DNA of 18,475 nucleotides. Origin: Bacteroidales bacterium UBA1217. GTDB lineage: Bacteria; Bacteroidota; Bacteroidia; Bacteroidales; P3. A program made the position numbers and the translations under genes. Numbering within the stretch: position 1 is the first letter of the stretch; the number at the start of each line of letters is the position of its first letter. The stretch is from the NCBI GenBank assembly GCA_002309335.1, contig DBXH01000041.1, positions 1,191 to 19,665 on the forward strand, given 5' to 3'. The notes below the pieces were generated by a model. That model was not told the origin of the DNA, searched no databases, and saw nothing but the letters and a program-made list of their open reading frames with translations. Positions 1 to 5,873 of the stretch are shown here, one piece after another.

Positions 1-228
1 GCATACTGCGTCGAAACGGAATCCCAGCTTGCGCCACACAGGGATAGTGCCGCGCATATAATCGGTGGTTTCCATTATTTCGAACTTGCCGTAGTCAAGG
101 GTGTTCGACACCAGCGCCGTAGGCAGGTTGTAAGTGGGATGCCCGAGGTAGGTGAGTATTGGCAGCATCGCCACCATACCCACGTGGCTGTAGCCAACAA
201 CGTCGTTAACAAGCAGTATCTGTTTCAT
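1..228 (-). CDS. pdxY: PdxY-like pyridoxal/pyridoxamine kinase, N-terminal part only
   Basis: The reverse complement starts with ATG at 226-228 and stays open for 76 codons to the window edge, so only the N-terminus is present. It begins MKQILLVNDVVGYSHVG and continues with LPTALVSNTLDYGKF and ETTDYM. This resembles the N-terminus of the ribokinase-fold PdxY-like kinases of Bacteroidetes, which phosphorylate pyridoxal or pyridoxamine in the B6 salvage pathway in the cytoplasm. The VNDVxGY stretch corresponds to the opening strand and vitamin-binding region of the family, and the later segment to the lid-side residues. The gene diverges from the EnvC-like gene at 348 across a 119-base AT-rich gap. 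The family call rests on remembered similarity; the catalytic C-terminal half lies outside the window, so activity cannot be judged. Confidence 0.75.
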   Translation of the reverse strand, partial: MKQILLVNDVVGYSHVGMVAMLPILTYLGHPTYNLPTALVSNTLDYGKFEIMETTDYMRGTIPVWRKLGFRFDAVC

Positions 229-260
229 TTACACATTCTGTCGCTTAATCATTCGGCTTG

Positions 261-268
261 CAAAAATA
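261..268 (-). promoter_or_regulatory. Candidate -7 box for the PdxY-like gene
   Basis: On the minus strand this reads TATTTTTG followed by CA, matching the Bacteroidetes -7 consensus TAnnTTTG. It lies about 33 bases upstream of the start codon at 228. No TTTG is found at the expected -33 position (around 288-291 reads AACG on the minus strand), so support is partial. Confidence 0.35.
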
Positions 269-347
269 CACAAAAAAATTGGATTGTCGTTTTTTATACA
301 ATATTCATCCCGATTCCGCGTTACAAACAAATACAAATCTTTGAAAT

Positions 348-1616
348 ATGCACGCAAAAAAATACATTACCCTGTTATTTTTCTTTATGGCCGTAGCCGT
401 CGTTCAGCCGGCAATGGCACAGTCGAAATCGAAAAAGCAGCTCGAAAAGGAAAAGACCCAGCTCGAAGCCGAAATCAAGCGCCTCAACGCCGACCTCGCC
501 AAGGCCAAGAAGAACACCAAGCTTACCAACAGCCAACTCGCAGCACTCAACAAGAAAATCAAAGAACGCAACCGCCTGATTGATAATATCAACGGTCAGC
601 TCTCGCACCTCGATAGCCAGATATCGCAGATGACCGACAGCATCAGCCGCATACAAACCCGCCGTCAGACACTCAAGGAGAATTATGCCGCCACGGTGCG
701 CTCTCTCTACCGCGAATACAACAATGTCGACAAATGGGTGTTGCTCTTCGACTCGCCATCCTACAACAAGGCTCTGCTGCGCACCAAATACTTTAAGAAA
801 TACAACGAATACCGCCTCGAGCAGTCGGCAAAGATAAAGCAATGTGAGCGCGAGCTGCAGGATGCCAACGAACAGCTCCAGCAGCAGCGCAACGAGCAGA
901 CAAACCTGCTCACTCAGGAGCGCCGCCAGCGCGACCAGCTGACCAAGGAGCAGCGCCAGAAAGAGGCGTCGGTGAAGCAATCAAAAGCCAACGAGAAACA
1001 GCTCTCGCAGCAGCTGAGCAAGAAAGAGGCTCAGAAACGTAAATTGCAGCAGCAAATCCAGCGGCTTATCGACGAAGAGGTGCGCAAGGCTGCCGCCGCC
1101 AAGACAGCATCGGCCAAAACCTCAAAGCCTTCGACCGGAAAAAGCACCACTGCCGCGCCCAAGTCCGAAACCAACACCGTCACTGACAAGACCATCGCCG
1201 AGGAGAACGCCCTCTCCAACGACTTCGCCTCCAATAAAGGCAAGCTCGCCTGGCCAGTTGCCTATACCTCCATTGCCCGCAACTATGGAATCTACACCCA
1301 CGAGAGCGGCGGACAGAATATGAACAACGGCATCGACCTCGTCACCGTTCAGGGCACCAACGTCTATGCCGTCTTCAAGGGCAAGGTGACCAGCGTCTTT
1401 GTCTGTCCCAACGGCACCAAGGGCATTATCATCCGCCACGGCGACTATATGACCGTCTATGCCAATATGGCTACCGTTAGCGTCAAGCAGGGGCAGAACG
1501 TTGCCACACGCGCCACCATCGGCACCGTAGCCTCCGATGGAGAAGGTCACGGCGAATTCAGCTTCCAGCTCTGGAAAGTCCGCGAAAGCCAGAACCCCCG
1601 CAGTTGGCTCCGCTAA
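348..1616 (+). CDS. EnvC-like murein hydrolase activator (coiled coil plus degenerate M23/LytM domain)
   Basis: The 422-residue protein has a signal peptide (residues 1 to about 24, cleavage after AMA), so it is exported. Residues about 26-245 form a long coiled coil rich in Gln, Lys and Glu. A low-complexity Ala/Thr/Ser/Lys linker follows (about 246-295), then a C-terminal LytM domain (about 298-422). The order matches EnvC of Gammaproteobacteria, which activates cell-wall amidases at the division site. The LytM domain keeps RHGDYMTVYANM, but the usual HxGxD reads NNGID and the usual HxH reads FSFQ. The zinc ligands are therefore lost, and an activator role is more likely than peptidase activity. 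ATG at 348 is followed at once by the signal peptide. The gene stops at 1614-1616, within a few bases of the mobile-element remnant. Known: EnvC is catalytically dead yet functional. Inferred: the same applies here. Confidence 0.85.
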   Translation: MHAKKYITLLFFFMAVAVVQPAMAQSKSKKQLEKEKTQLEAEIKRLNADLAKAKKNTKLTNSQLAALNKKIKERNRLIDNINGQLSHLDSQISQMTDSISRIQTRRQTLKENYAATVRSLYREYNNVDKWVLLFDSPSYNKALLRTKYFKKYNEYRLEQSAKIKQCERELQDANEQLQQQRNEQTNLLTQERRQRDQLTKEQRQKEASVKQSKANEKQLSQQLSKKEAQKRKLQQQIQRLIDEEVRKAAAAKTASAKTSKPSTGKSTTAAPKSETNTVTDKTIAEENALSNDFASNKGKLAWPVAYTSIARNYGIYTHESGGQNMNNGIDLVTVQGTNVYAVFKGKVTSVFVCPNGTKGIIIRHGDYMTVYANMATVSVKQGQNVATRATIGTVASDGEGHGEFSFQLWKVRESQNPRSWLR

Positions 1617-1913
1617 AAACCGTCACATCCGTTGGCACGCTGGCGATCGTAGATGTCGAGGAACATCTGCGCAATCTGCTTATGCCCGCCGCAAATGCTG
1701 TCCGGCCATAATCCCGCATAATTCCTTCCAAGTGCGGTTGGGATACTGGAATTCCGAACCGCTAATGTGTGCTCCGAGTACAGGGAAAAGCATCGGAACG
1801 AGGGGTTCATACATATCTTTTGACACCTGCGAGAGCAGGATTTTGATGCATTCTGTCCCCTTTCCGAGGGCAGGCATCTTGGGTGCTGTTGGTTTTGTGA
1901 TGTTGTAATTCAT
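1613..1913 (-). pseudogene. Decayed DUF3987-type (mobile-element primase/ATPase-like) gene with internal deletion
   Basis: Minus-strand coding starts MNYNITKPTAPKMPALGKG at 1913 and runs about 70 residues (SQVSKDMYEPLVPMLFPVLG, then EFQYPNRTWKELCGIMA) before a stop at 1680. From about 1706 another frame continues with SICGGHKQIAQMFLDIYDRQ and RANG to a stop near 1613. As I recall the DUF3987 proteins of Bacteroides, the blocks resembling LFPVLGAHISGSEFQYP and MCGGHKQxxQMLxxIYDRQRA are separated by roughly 100 residues that include the ATP-binding region. Here they are fused out of frame, so the gene is a remnant with a large internal deletion and a lost C-terminus. These genes belong to integrative elements and capsule-associated accessory modules in Bacteroidales. 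The family call is from memory and should be checked by search. Confidence 0.6.
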
Positions 1914-1951
1914 TGTTGTAGTGTTTTTTAGGTGAAAGTTTATTGGTATTT

Positions 1952-2122
1952 CTGACAGTCTGACAGTTGTTTTTTAAGGGGTATCATTTTTTCGGTTTTC
2001 TATCTTTTATTATATATATTATATTAATTATTAATTAGTTATATATATAAGAAAGGGGGGATTTGTAGTTTGGGGGTATCCTTTTTTTTAACTGTCGGAC
2101 TGTCAGATTGTCGGATTGCCGG
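1952..2122. repeat. AT-rich core flanked by inverted 8-bp iterons (origin- or operator-like)
   Basis: The left side carries two tandem copies of CTGACAGT (1952-1967). The right side carries four tandem octamers in the opposite orientation: ACTGTCGG, ACTGTCAG, ATTGTCGG and ATTGCCGG (2091-2122). The 17-base arm at 1952-1968 matches the reverse complement of 2090-2106 with one mismatch. Just inside each side lies GGGGTATC followed by a T-run (1978-1985 and 2073-2080). The middle (about 2003-2050) is almost pure A/T with ATATAT runs. This layout sits directly upstream of the DUF3987-like remnant, so it was probably that gene's control region or the replication/excision site of the element. Which of these it is cannot be decided from sequence. 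Confidence 0.6.
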
Positions 2123-2151
2123 GATTCATTTTCTCTACAAGGCTGATTGTC

Positions 2152-2289
2152 TTATGCTTTCCAAATATTTTTATACTTGCGTGATTTGACAAAGGCCTGC
2201 AGTTCCTCCAGATCCTCGCGCACGCAACACACCCCGCTGCTGTTTTGCCACGCGCGAATCAGCTCTACGCGCTCCACAGGAGCTTGTAC
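2152..2289 (-). pseudogene. Orphan C-terminal coding fragment, family unknown
   Basis: Minus-strand frame of 45 residues ending at TAA (2152-2154). It reads VQAPVERVELIRAWQNSSG, then VCCVREDLEELQAFVKSRKY, ending KNIWKA. Codon choice is like the neighbouring genes (many G/C third positions), and the helix-like REDLEELQAF pattern looks like a real protein end. No ATG begins it; the only plausible internal start is a GTG at residue 5. The frame is in phase with the LpxH-like gene upstream, 77 codons beyond its TAG. The intervening stretch contains palindromes and a non-protein-like composition. I read it as the tail of a gene whose front was lost when the palindromic segment or the mobile remnant arrived. 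I do not recognise the family. Confidence 0.35.
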
Positions 2290-2306
2290 CCCCTCTAGTA
2301 GAGGGG
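2290..2306. repeat. 17-bp palindrome CCCCTCTAGTAGAGGGG
   Basis: Eight-base arms CCCCTCTA and TAGAGGGG are perfect reverse complements around a single G. It lies between the LpxH-like stop (2383) and the orphan fragment. It has the look of a repetitive extragenic palindrome; copy number elsewhere in the genome cannot be seen here. Confidence 0.6.
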
Positions 2307-2332
2307 AGGGAAACGGAGAGCAAAATGGAACT

Positions 2333-2362
2333 AGCCATTGCCCTAAATTTAGGGTGGTGGCT
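2333..2362. repeat. 30-bp near-palindrome centred on CCCTAAATTTAGGG
   Basis: The inner 14 bases (2341-2354) are a perfect palindrome. Outer arms AGCCA (2333-2337) and TGGCT (2358-2362) also pair. The three remaining positions are T:G or G:T, so an RNA copied with plus-strand sequence would pair throughout while a minus-strand RNA would have A:C mismatches. It starts 20 bases past the LpxH-like stop, and could serve as a transcript end or be part of a small interspersed repeat. No T-run follows on the minus strand, so a standard terminator is unlikely. Confidence 0.5.
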
Positions 2363-2382
2363 CGTTGCTTGCTTTGGGTGCG

Positions 2383-3138
2383 CTATTTGCCGAATGATGT
2401 CAGCATCACCTCCTCGCCGTCGAAGACGGCATAGTCGCGGTGATCTATCCAGTTGCCTACGTTGATATAGGTGGCGGCACCTAACGGTCGTACAACTGGG
2501 GTGTGGCGGTGGCCGAAGAGGAAGTAGTCGTAGGGCTGCACGCCGGCATCGAGCTTCTGCTGCTGCATCTTCTTGCAATAGAGATATATGCCTTCCTTGT
2601 CGTCGCCACAATAGCCATAGTCGTTGCTGCTGTGCTTCTTGCGACTGCTGCCCGACCAGCTGTTGGCTATGGGAAATCCGATGTTGGGATGCACTCCGGC
2701 GAAGAGCCACTGGTTAAAACGGCAGCGGAACACGCGTTTGATGAAATTATATTTATGGTCTTTGGCGTCCATCCCGTCGCCGTGGCCTATCAGAAAACGT
2801 TTCCCCTCCAGCTCCATCGTCTCGGGCTCGTTGTGCATCGTTACGCCGATTTCCTTCTCCAGATAGTCGAACAGCCACATATCGTGGTTGCCGATGAAGA
2901 AATGAAACTCGACGCCGCTGTCGGCCATCTGCGCCATCTTGCCCAGCAGACGCACAAAACCACGAGGTACGGCATTCTTGTAGGTGAACCAGAAGTCGAA
3001 GATGTCGCCCAGCATAACAACCCTTTTTGCCTCCGGCTCAATGGTTTCAAGCCAGCGGACAAGGTCGGCTTCGCGTTGCCGGCTGTCGGCTCCGCTGCCA
3101 AGATGCGCATCGGTAACAAAAAACGTTTTCTGCCTCAT
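2383..3138 (-). CDS. UDP-2,3-diacylglucosamine diphosphatase-like metallophosphoesterase (LpxH family)
   Basis: This 251-residue cytoplasmic or peripheral-membrane enzyme of the calcineurin-like phosphoesterase fold probably hydrolyses UDP-2,3-diacylglucosamine to lipid X in lipid A synthesis. The metal-site motifs appear in order: D-A-H (residues 10-12), GDIFD (44-48), GNHD (83-86), GHGD (118-121) and GHRH (209-212). The length fits the Bacteroidetes LpxH-like family. GNHD replaces the GNRD typical of proteobacterial LpxH, so another phosphoesterase substrate is possible. ATG at 3136-3138 precedes FFVTDAHLG directly, which fixes the start. It is the last gene of the FKBP-aroC-DUF4369-lpxH run, 24 bases after the DUF4369 stop, with heptamer repeats filling the gap. 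The stop is TAG. Confidence 0.8.
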   Translation of the reverse strand: MRQKTFFVTDAHLGSGADSRQREADLVRWLETIEPEAKRVVMLGDIFDFWFTYKNAVPRGFVRLLGKMAQMADSGVEFHFFIGNHDMWLFDYLEKEIGVTMHNEPETMELEGKRFLIGHGDGMDAKDHKYNFIKRVFRCRFNQWLFAGVHPNIGFPIANSWSGSSRKKHSSNDYGYCGDDKEGIYLYCKKMQQQKLDAGVQPYDYFLFGHRHTPVVRPLGAATYINVGNWIDHRDYAVFDGEEVMLTSFGK

Positions 3139-3165
3139 TCTTTAACCTATAACCTTTAACCTTTA
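3139..3165 (-). repeat. Heptamer tandem repeat (AAAGGTT units) between DUF4369 and lpxH-like genes
   Basis: On the minus strand the sequence from the DUF4369 stop codon to the next ATG reads as about three and a half units: AAAGGTT, AAAGGTT, ATAGGTT, AAAGA. The first unit overlaps the TAA stop and the last abuts the start codon. The array therefore fills the whole gap and is the translation-initiation region of the downstream gene. Confidence 0.7.
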
Positions 3166-3960
3166 CTCCACAATAAACTCCTGTCCGGGTTGCTGCTGTT
3201 GCTGGGTAAGCATACGTGCGCTGCGGGCGCGCTCCACGCGGGTGCGGTAGTATTGGGTGTGGGGATTGTCGGGAGTCTTTGCCATAAGTCCTTCAAGCAC
3301 CGATTCAAACACCTCGAAGTCGGGCTCGGCATAGAACACGCGTCCGGTGTGGTTGAACGGGGCGTCGACGGCGTAGAGGGTGCTCAGCGAGCCGCGGTTG
3401 TCCTCGATAAAGTTGTAGAACATCATATAAACCGTGTTGTGCTCTGCAATGAAGATGGAGTCGGTGACGCTGTGTGCCTTTTCGTAGTCGGCCTCGCTCA
3501 GCGTGGCGCGGTTTTGCTTGTCCTGCTGTGCGATGTCGGCAATGGTGCGGTTGGCGTCGTTGATATAGCTCTGGATTTGCCACATCAGCTGCGATTCGGG
3601 CGAGCCGCCGACTCTGTAGGTCGTGCCCAGGTCGCTGCAGTCACCGTTGAGCGTTATCGTCTCTCCGTCGTTGGGAAGCAGCACGATATAGTCGTATTCG
3701 CTGCCGTGCAGGTTGTAGAAGGTCTGATAGCTCATTGTGCCCTTGTAGCTGAATTTGCCGTTCTTGTCGCAGGTGATGGAGTCGAGGAAACGCGGCCCGT
3801 TGTCGGGCGTCATCTCTTCGATATAGAGCGTCTTGTTGGCGGCGTTCTCAAAGGTGCCTTTGATTTCAAAACTCATTTCGCCGTTGCCGCTTTTGCCTTT
3901 GCATCCGGCAAGCAGCACTGCGGCAATAACCAATGTTACTATGCTATTAAAATATCTCAT
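3163..3960 (-). CDS. DUF4369-domain lipoprotein without thioredoxin domain
   Basis: The 265-residue product begins MRYFNSIVTLVIAAVLLAGC, a lipoprotein signal with lipobox LLAGC and acylated Cys20, so it is an envelope lipoprotein. Residues about 28-125 match the DUF4369 pattern (FEIKGTFENAANKTLYIEEM, then FLDSITCDKNGKFSYKGTM and a phenylalanine/tyrosine-rich core). In Bacteroidales this domain usually precedes a TlpA-like thioredoxin domain. Here the C-terminal part (about 130-265) has no CxxC and is predicted mostly helical, ending in a Gln run (TQQQQQPGQ). It may have kept only the binding part of the fusion. It follows aroC directly and is probably co-transcribed. The function is unknown; DUF4369 was assigned from sequence pattern by eye. 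Confidence 0.7.
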   Translation of the reverse strand: MRYFNSIVTLVIAAVLLAGCKGKSGNGEMSFEIKGTFENAANKTLYIEEMTPDNGPRFLDSITCDKNGKFSYKGTMSYQTFYNLHGSEYDYIVLLPNDGETITLNGDCSDLGTTYRVGGSPESQLMWQIQSYINDANRTIADIAQQDKQNRATLSEADYEKAHSVTDSIFIAEHNTVYMMFYNFIEDNRGSLSTLYAVDAPFNHTGRVFYAEPDFEVFESVLEGLMAKTPDNPHTQYYRTRVERARSARMLTQQQQQPGQEFIVE

Positions 3961-3993
3961 TATAAATCTTTAAACTATAAACTTTAAACTCTA
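3961..3993 (-). repeat. Heptamer tandem repeat (AGTTTAA units) between aroC and DUF4369 genes
   Basis: On the minus strand the aroC stop codon region leads into AGTTTAA, AGTTTAT, AGTTTAA and AGATTTA just before the ATG at 3960. The last coding bases of aroC (AAAGTTTAG) look like one more unit. Period and placement match the AAAGGTT array two genes downstream, but the unit sequence differs. Confidence 0.65.
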
Positions 3994-4926
3994 AACTTTA
4001 TCCAACATAAAGTCCGCCATCGTCAATGCCGCCATAGCCTCTACGACGACTACGGTGCGGGGCAGGTGGTTGCGGTCGTGCCGTCCCTGCGGTGTCAATG
4101 TGTGCATTTGTCCGTTGCGGTCGATGCATTCTGTCGGCTGATTGATGGTTACGGCAGGATGGAACGCCACGCGAAACACTATCGGCATCCCGTTGCTGAT
4201 GCCGCCTTGAATGCCGCCGCAATGGTTGGTCTTGGTCGAGAAACCGTCGTCCCATTCGTCGCGGTACTGGCTGCCGGTCATCTGTGCCGCCTCGAAGCCT
4301 GCTCCCATTTCAAACCCTATGGCGGAGGGGATGCTCATCATAGCCGCTGCAAGGCGGGCGTTGAGTTTGTCGAACACGGGGTTGCCTATGCCTGCGGGGA
4401 CGCCGGTGACGGTGCATTCTATGATGCCGCCGCTGCTGTCGCCTTCGGGCGGGACGGGGCAGTTCTGAAGTGTGGCGCTAATCTTTATGCCGGAGTTTCT
4501 TAACATCATTTTGGCTATGGCGCCTGCTGCGACGAACGAGGTTGTTATGCGTCCCGATGCCCGTCCGCCACCGCGATGGTCGCGTAGGCCGTAACGCTGC
4601 TCGTAGGTGTAGTCGGCGTGCCCGGGACGGTAGAGGCCGGCCAATTCGCGGTAGTCGTCGCTGTTGACATCGTTGTTTCTGATTGTGAAAGCTATGGGGG
4701 TGCCCAAGGTGCGGCCTTCGTAAACGCCCGAGAGGATTTCCACCTCGTCGGGTTCGCGGCGTGGGGTGGCGTAAGCGCCTTCGTGCCGACGGGCCATCTC
4801 GCTGGCAATAAAATCGCGGTCGATCTCGATGCCGCTTGGACAGCCGTCAATAACGCCACCTATGGCGGGTCCGTGCGATTCGCCATAGGCGGTTAGTTTG
4901 AAATGTGTGCCAATGGTGTTCGACAC
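3991..4926 (-). CDS. aroC: Chorismate synthase, short form
   Basis: It converts 5-enolpyruvylshikimate-3-phosphate to chorismate using reduced FMN, the last step of the shikimate pathway, in the cytoplasm. Motifs: GESHG (15-19), RRxEG (46-50), RREPDEVEILSG (57-67), RPGHADYTYEQRYGLRDHRG (100-119), GVPAGIG (175-181), NHCGGIQGGISNG (234-246) and RHDRNHLPR (282-290). At 311 residues it is about 45-50 shorter than the usual 355-365. The loss lies between GIKIS (146-150) and GDSSGGII (162-169). The RHD motif reads RHDRNHLPR rather than the common RHDPC form, and the usual GRSSARET block reads GRASGRIT. The start is a GTG at 4924-4926, eight bases after the FKBP stop; MSNTIG aligns with the normal N-terminus. 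The family is certain, but whether this form is fully active is not. Confidence 0.92.
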   Translation of the reverse strand: MSNTIGTHFKLTAYGESHGPAIGGVIDGCPSGIEIDRDFIASEMARRHEGAYATPRREPDEVEILSGVYEGRTLGTPIAFTIRNNDVNSDDYRELAGLYRPGHADYTYEQRYGLRDHRGGGRASGRITTSFVAAGAIAKMMLRNSGIKISATLQNCPVPPEGDSSGGIIECTVTGVPAGIGNPVFDKLNARLAAAMMSIPSAIGFEMGAGFEAAQMTGSQYRDEWDDGFSTKTNHCGGIQGGISNGMPIVFRVAFHPAVTINQPTECIDRNGQMHTLTPQGRHDRNHLPRTVVVVEAMAALTMADFMLDKV

Positions 4927-4934
4927 GGCGCAGG

Positions 4935-5783
4935 TTATTTCACAATTTCAATGAGGTCGACCTCGAAAATCAGCGTCGATCCCGGCGGAATGTCACCGGC
5001 GGGGTTCTCGCCGTAGCCCAGATTGTAGGGGATATAGAGCATATATTTCGAGCCTTCGTCCATCAGCTGCAGTCCTTCGGTCCAGCCGGGGATAACGGCG
5101 CTGACGGGGAACTCGATCGGGGTGCCGCGCTCAACGCTGCTGTCAAAGACGGTGCCGTCAATCAGTTTGCCGGTGTAGTGGACCTTGACGGTGTTGTTGA
5201 TGGTGGGTTTTTTGCCGTTGCCATCTTTCAGCTTCCTGTACTGCAGGCCGCTCTTGGTGGTGTAGACCGACTTGTTGTTGGCGTTCTTTTCAAGAAACTT
5301 GGCGCCTTCCTCTTTGTTCTTGTCGAGCGATGCCATCATCTCCTGCTGTTTCTGCTGCTGACGCTGTTCGTACTGCTGCTGGAAACGCTGTAGGATGGGG
5401 GTCATCGTCTGACGGCTCCAGTTGTTCTTGCCTTTGGCCATCTCGATGAGCGACTGGGCGACGATTTCGAGGTTGATGCCCAGTTTCTGCTGCTGCCAGC
5501 TGGTGGCGATGTCCTTGCCGATGGCATAGGATGCCGAGTCGTTAAAGGTCTTGATTTGAGGAGCCTGATTCTTTTTCAGCTCGGCATTGGCGGCGTCGAG
5601 TTGCTTCTGCAGTTCCTCTTTCTGCTGTTCCATCTGGTTGTAGGCGTCGGCTTTCTGCTTCAGCAGGTAGTAGTAGGCCTCGTCCATTTTGGCTGTGCCT
5701 TTCTTTATTGTCACCTCGGGCGCCTGGGCCATAACTGCAAAGGTGCAACCTACGGCGCATAATATTAGAAATACTTTCTTCAT
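4935..5783 (-). CDS. Exported FKBP-type peptidyl-prolyl cis-trans isomerase (Mip/FkpA-like)
   Basis: A prolyl isomerase or chaperone outside the cytoplasmic membrane. The signal peptide MKKVFLILCAVGCTFAVMAQ (cleavage after about 18-20) decides the start at 5781-5783; an ATG ten codons upstream would bury the signal. Residues about 35-75 form a coiled coil. Residues about 83-165 resemble the helical FKBP_N dimerisation domain (SYAIGKDIATSWQQQ, then a Gln-rich helix). The FKBP domain occupies about 195-282 and shows the usual active-site residues: VHYTGKLIDGTVFDSS (Tyr203, Phe213, Asp214), VIPGWTEGLQ (Val230, Ile231, Trp234), YNLGYG (Tyr257) and STLIFEVDLIEI (Phe273). It is the first gene of the minus-strand run FKBP, aroC, DUF4369, lpxH-like, and sits 90 bases after butyrate kinase with a hairpin between. 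Confidence 0.9.
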   Translation of the reverse strand: MKKVFLILCAVGCTFAVMAQAPEVTIKKGTAKMDEAYYYLLKQKADAYNQMEQQKEELQKQLDAANAELKKNQAPQIKTFNDSASYAIGKDIATSWQQQKLGINLEIVAQSLIEMAKGKNNWSRQTMTPILQRFQQQYEQRQQQKQQEMMASLDKNKEEGAKFLEKNANNKSVYTTKSGLQYRKLKDGNGKKPTINNTVKVHYTGKLIDGTVFDSSVERGTPIEFPVSAVIPGWTEGLQLMDEGSKYMLYIPYNLGYGENPAGDIPPGSTLIFEVDLIEIVK

Positions 5784-5812
5784 CTTCTTTTTATTGATGT
5801 GTTTACATATCA

Positions 5813-5847
5813 AATGTTGAGTGCCTTTTTAAGGGGCACCCAACATT
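5813..5847 (-). terminator. Stem-loop between butyrate kinase and FKBP gene
   Basis: Arms AATGTTG (5813-5819) with GTGCC (5821-5825) pair with GGCAC (5835-5839) and CAACATT (5841-5847), with one A/C mismatch. The stem is about 12 pairs around a loop of nine bases. On the minus strand it begins 26 bases after the butyrate kinase stop. The downstream side has only a weak T-run (ATTTGATATG), so it may terminate partially or protect the RNA end. No TAnnTTTG box was found between it and the FKBP start, so some read-through into the FKBP run is plausible. Confidence 0.6.
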
Positions 5848-5873
5848 CGGTTTATTCATTGTTCAATATCTTC

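Noticed and set aside
1537..1908. Plus-strand frame overlapping the EnvC-like end and running into the mobile remnant
   Set aside because: No family pattern; the minus strand of 1613-1913 has recognisable conserved blocks instead.
2383..2385. TAG read-through or recoding to extend the LpxH-like protein
   Set aside because: The protein already has its full family length; aroC and the DUF349 gene also end with TAG, and the first 30 codons beyond the stop look non-coding.
3190..3987. Long plus-strand open frame (265 codons) opposite the DUF4369 gene
   Set aside because: It is a mirror of the real gene on the other strand: composition is Val/Gly/Ala-rich with no recognisable motifs, while the minus frame has a lipobox and domain pattern.
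5784..5813. Longer FKBP start ten codons upstream
   Set aside because: It would put MICKHINKKK before a normal signal peptide; the ATG at 5783 gives a proper exported protein.
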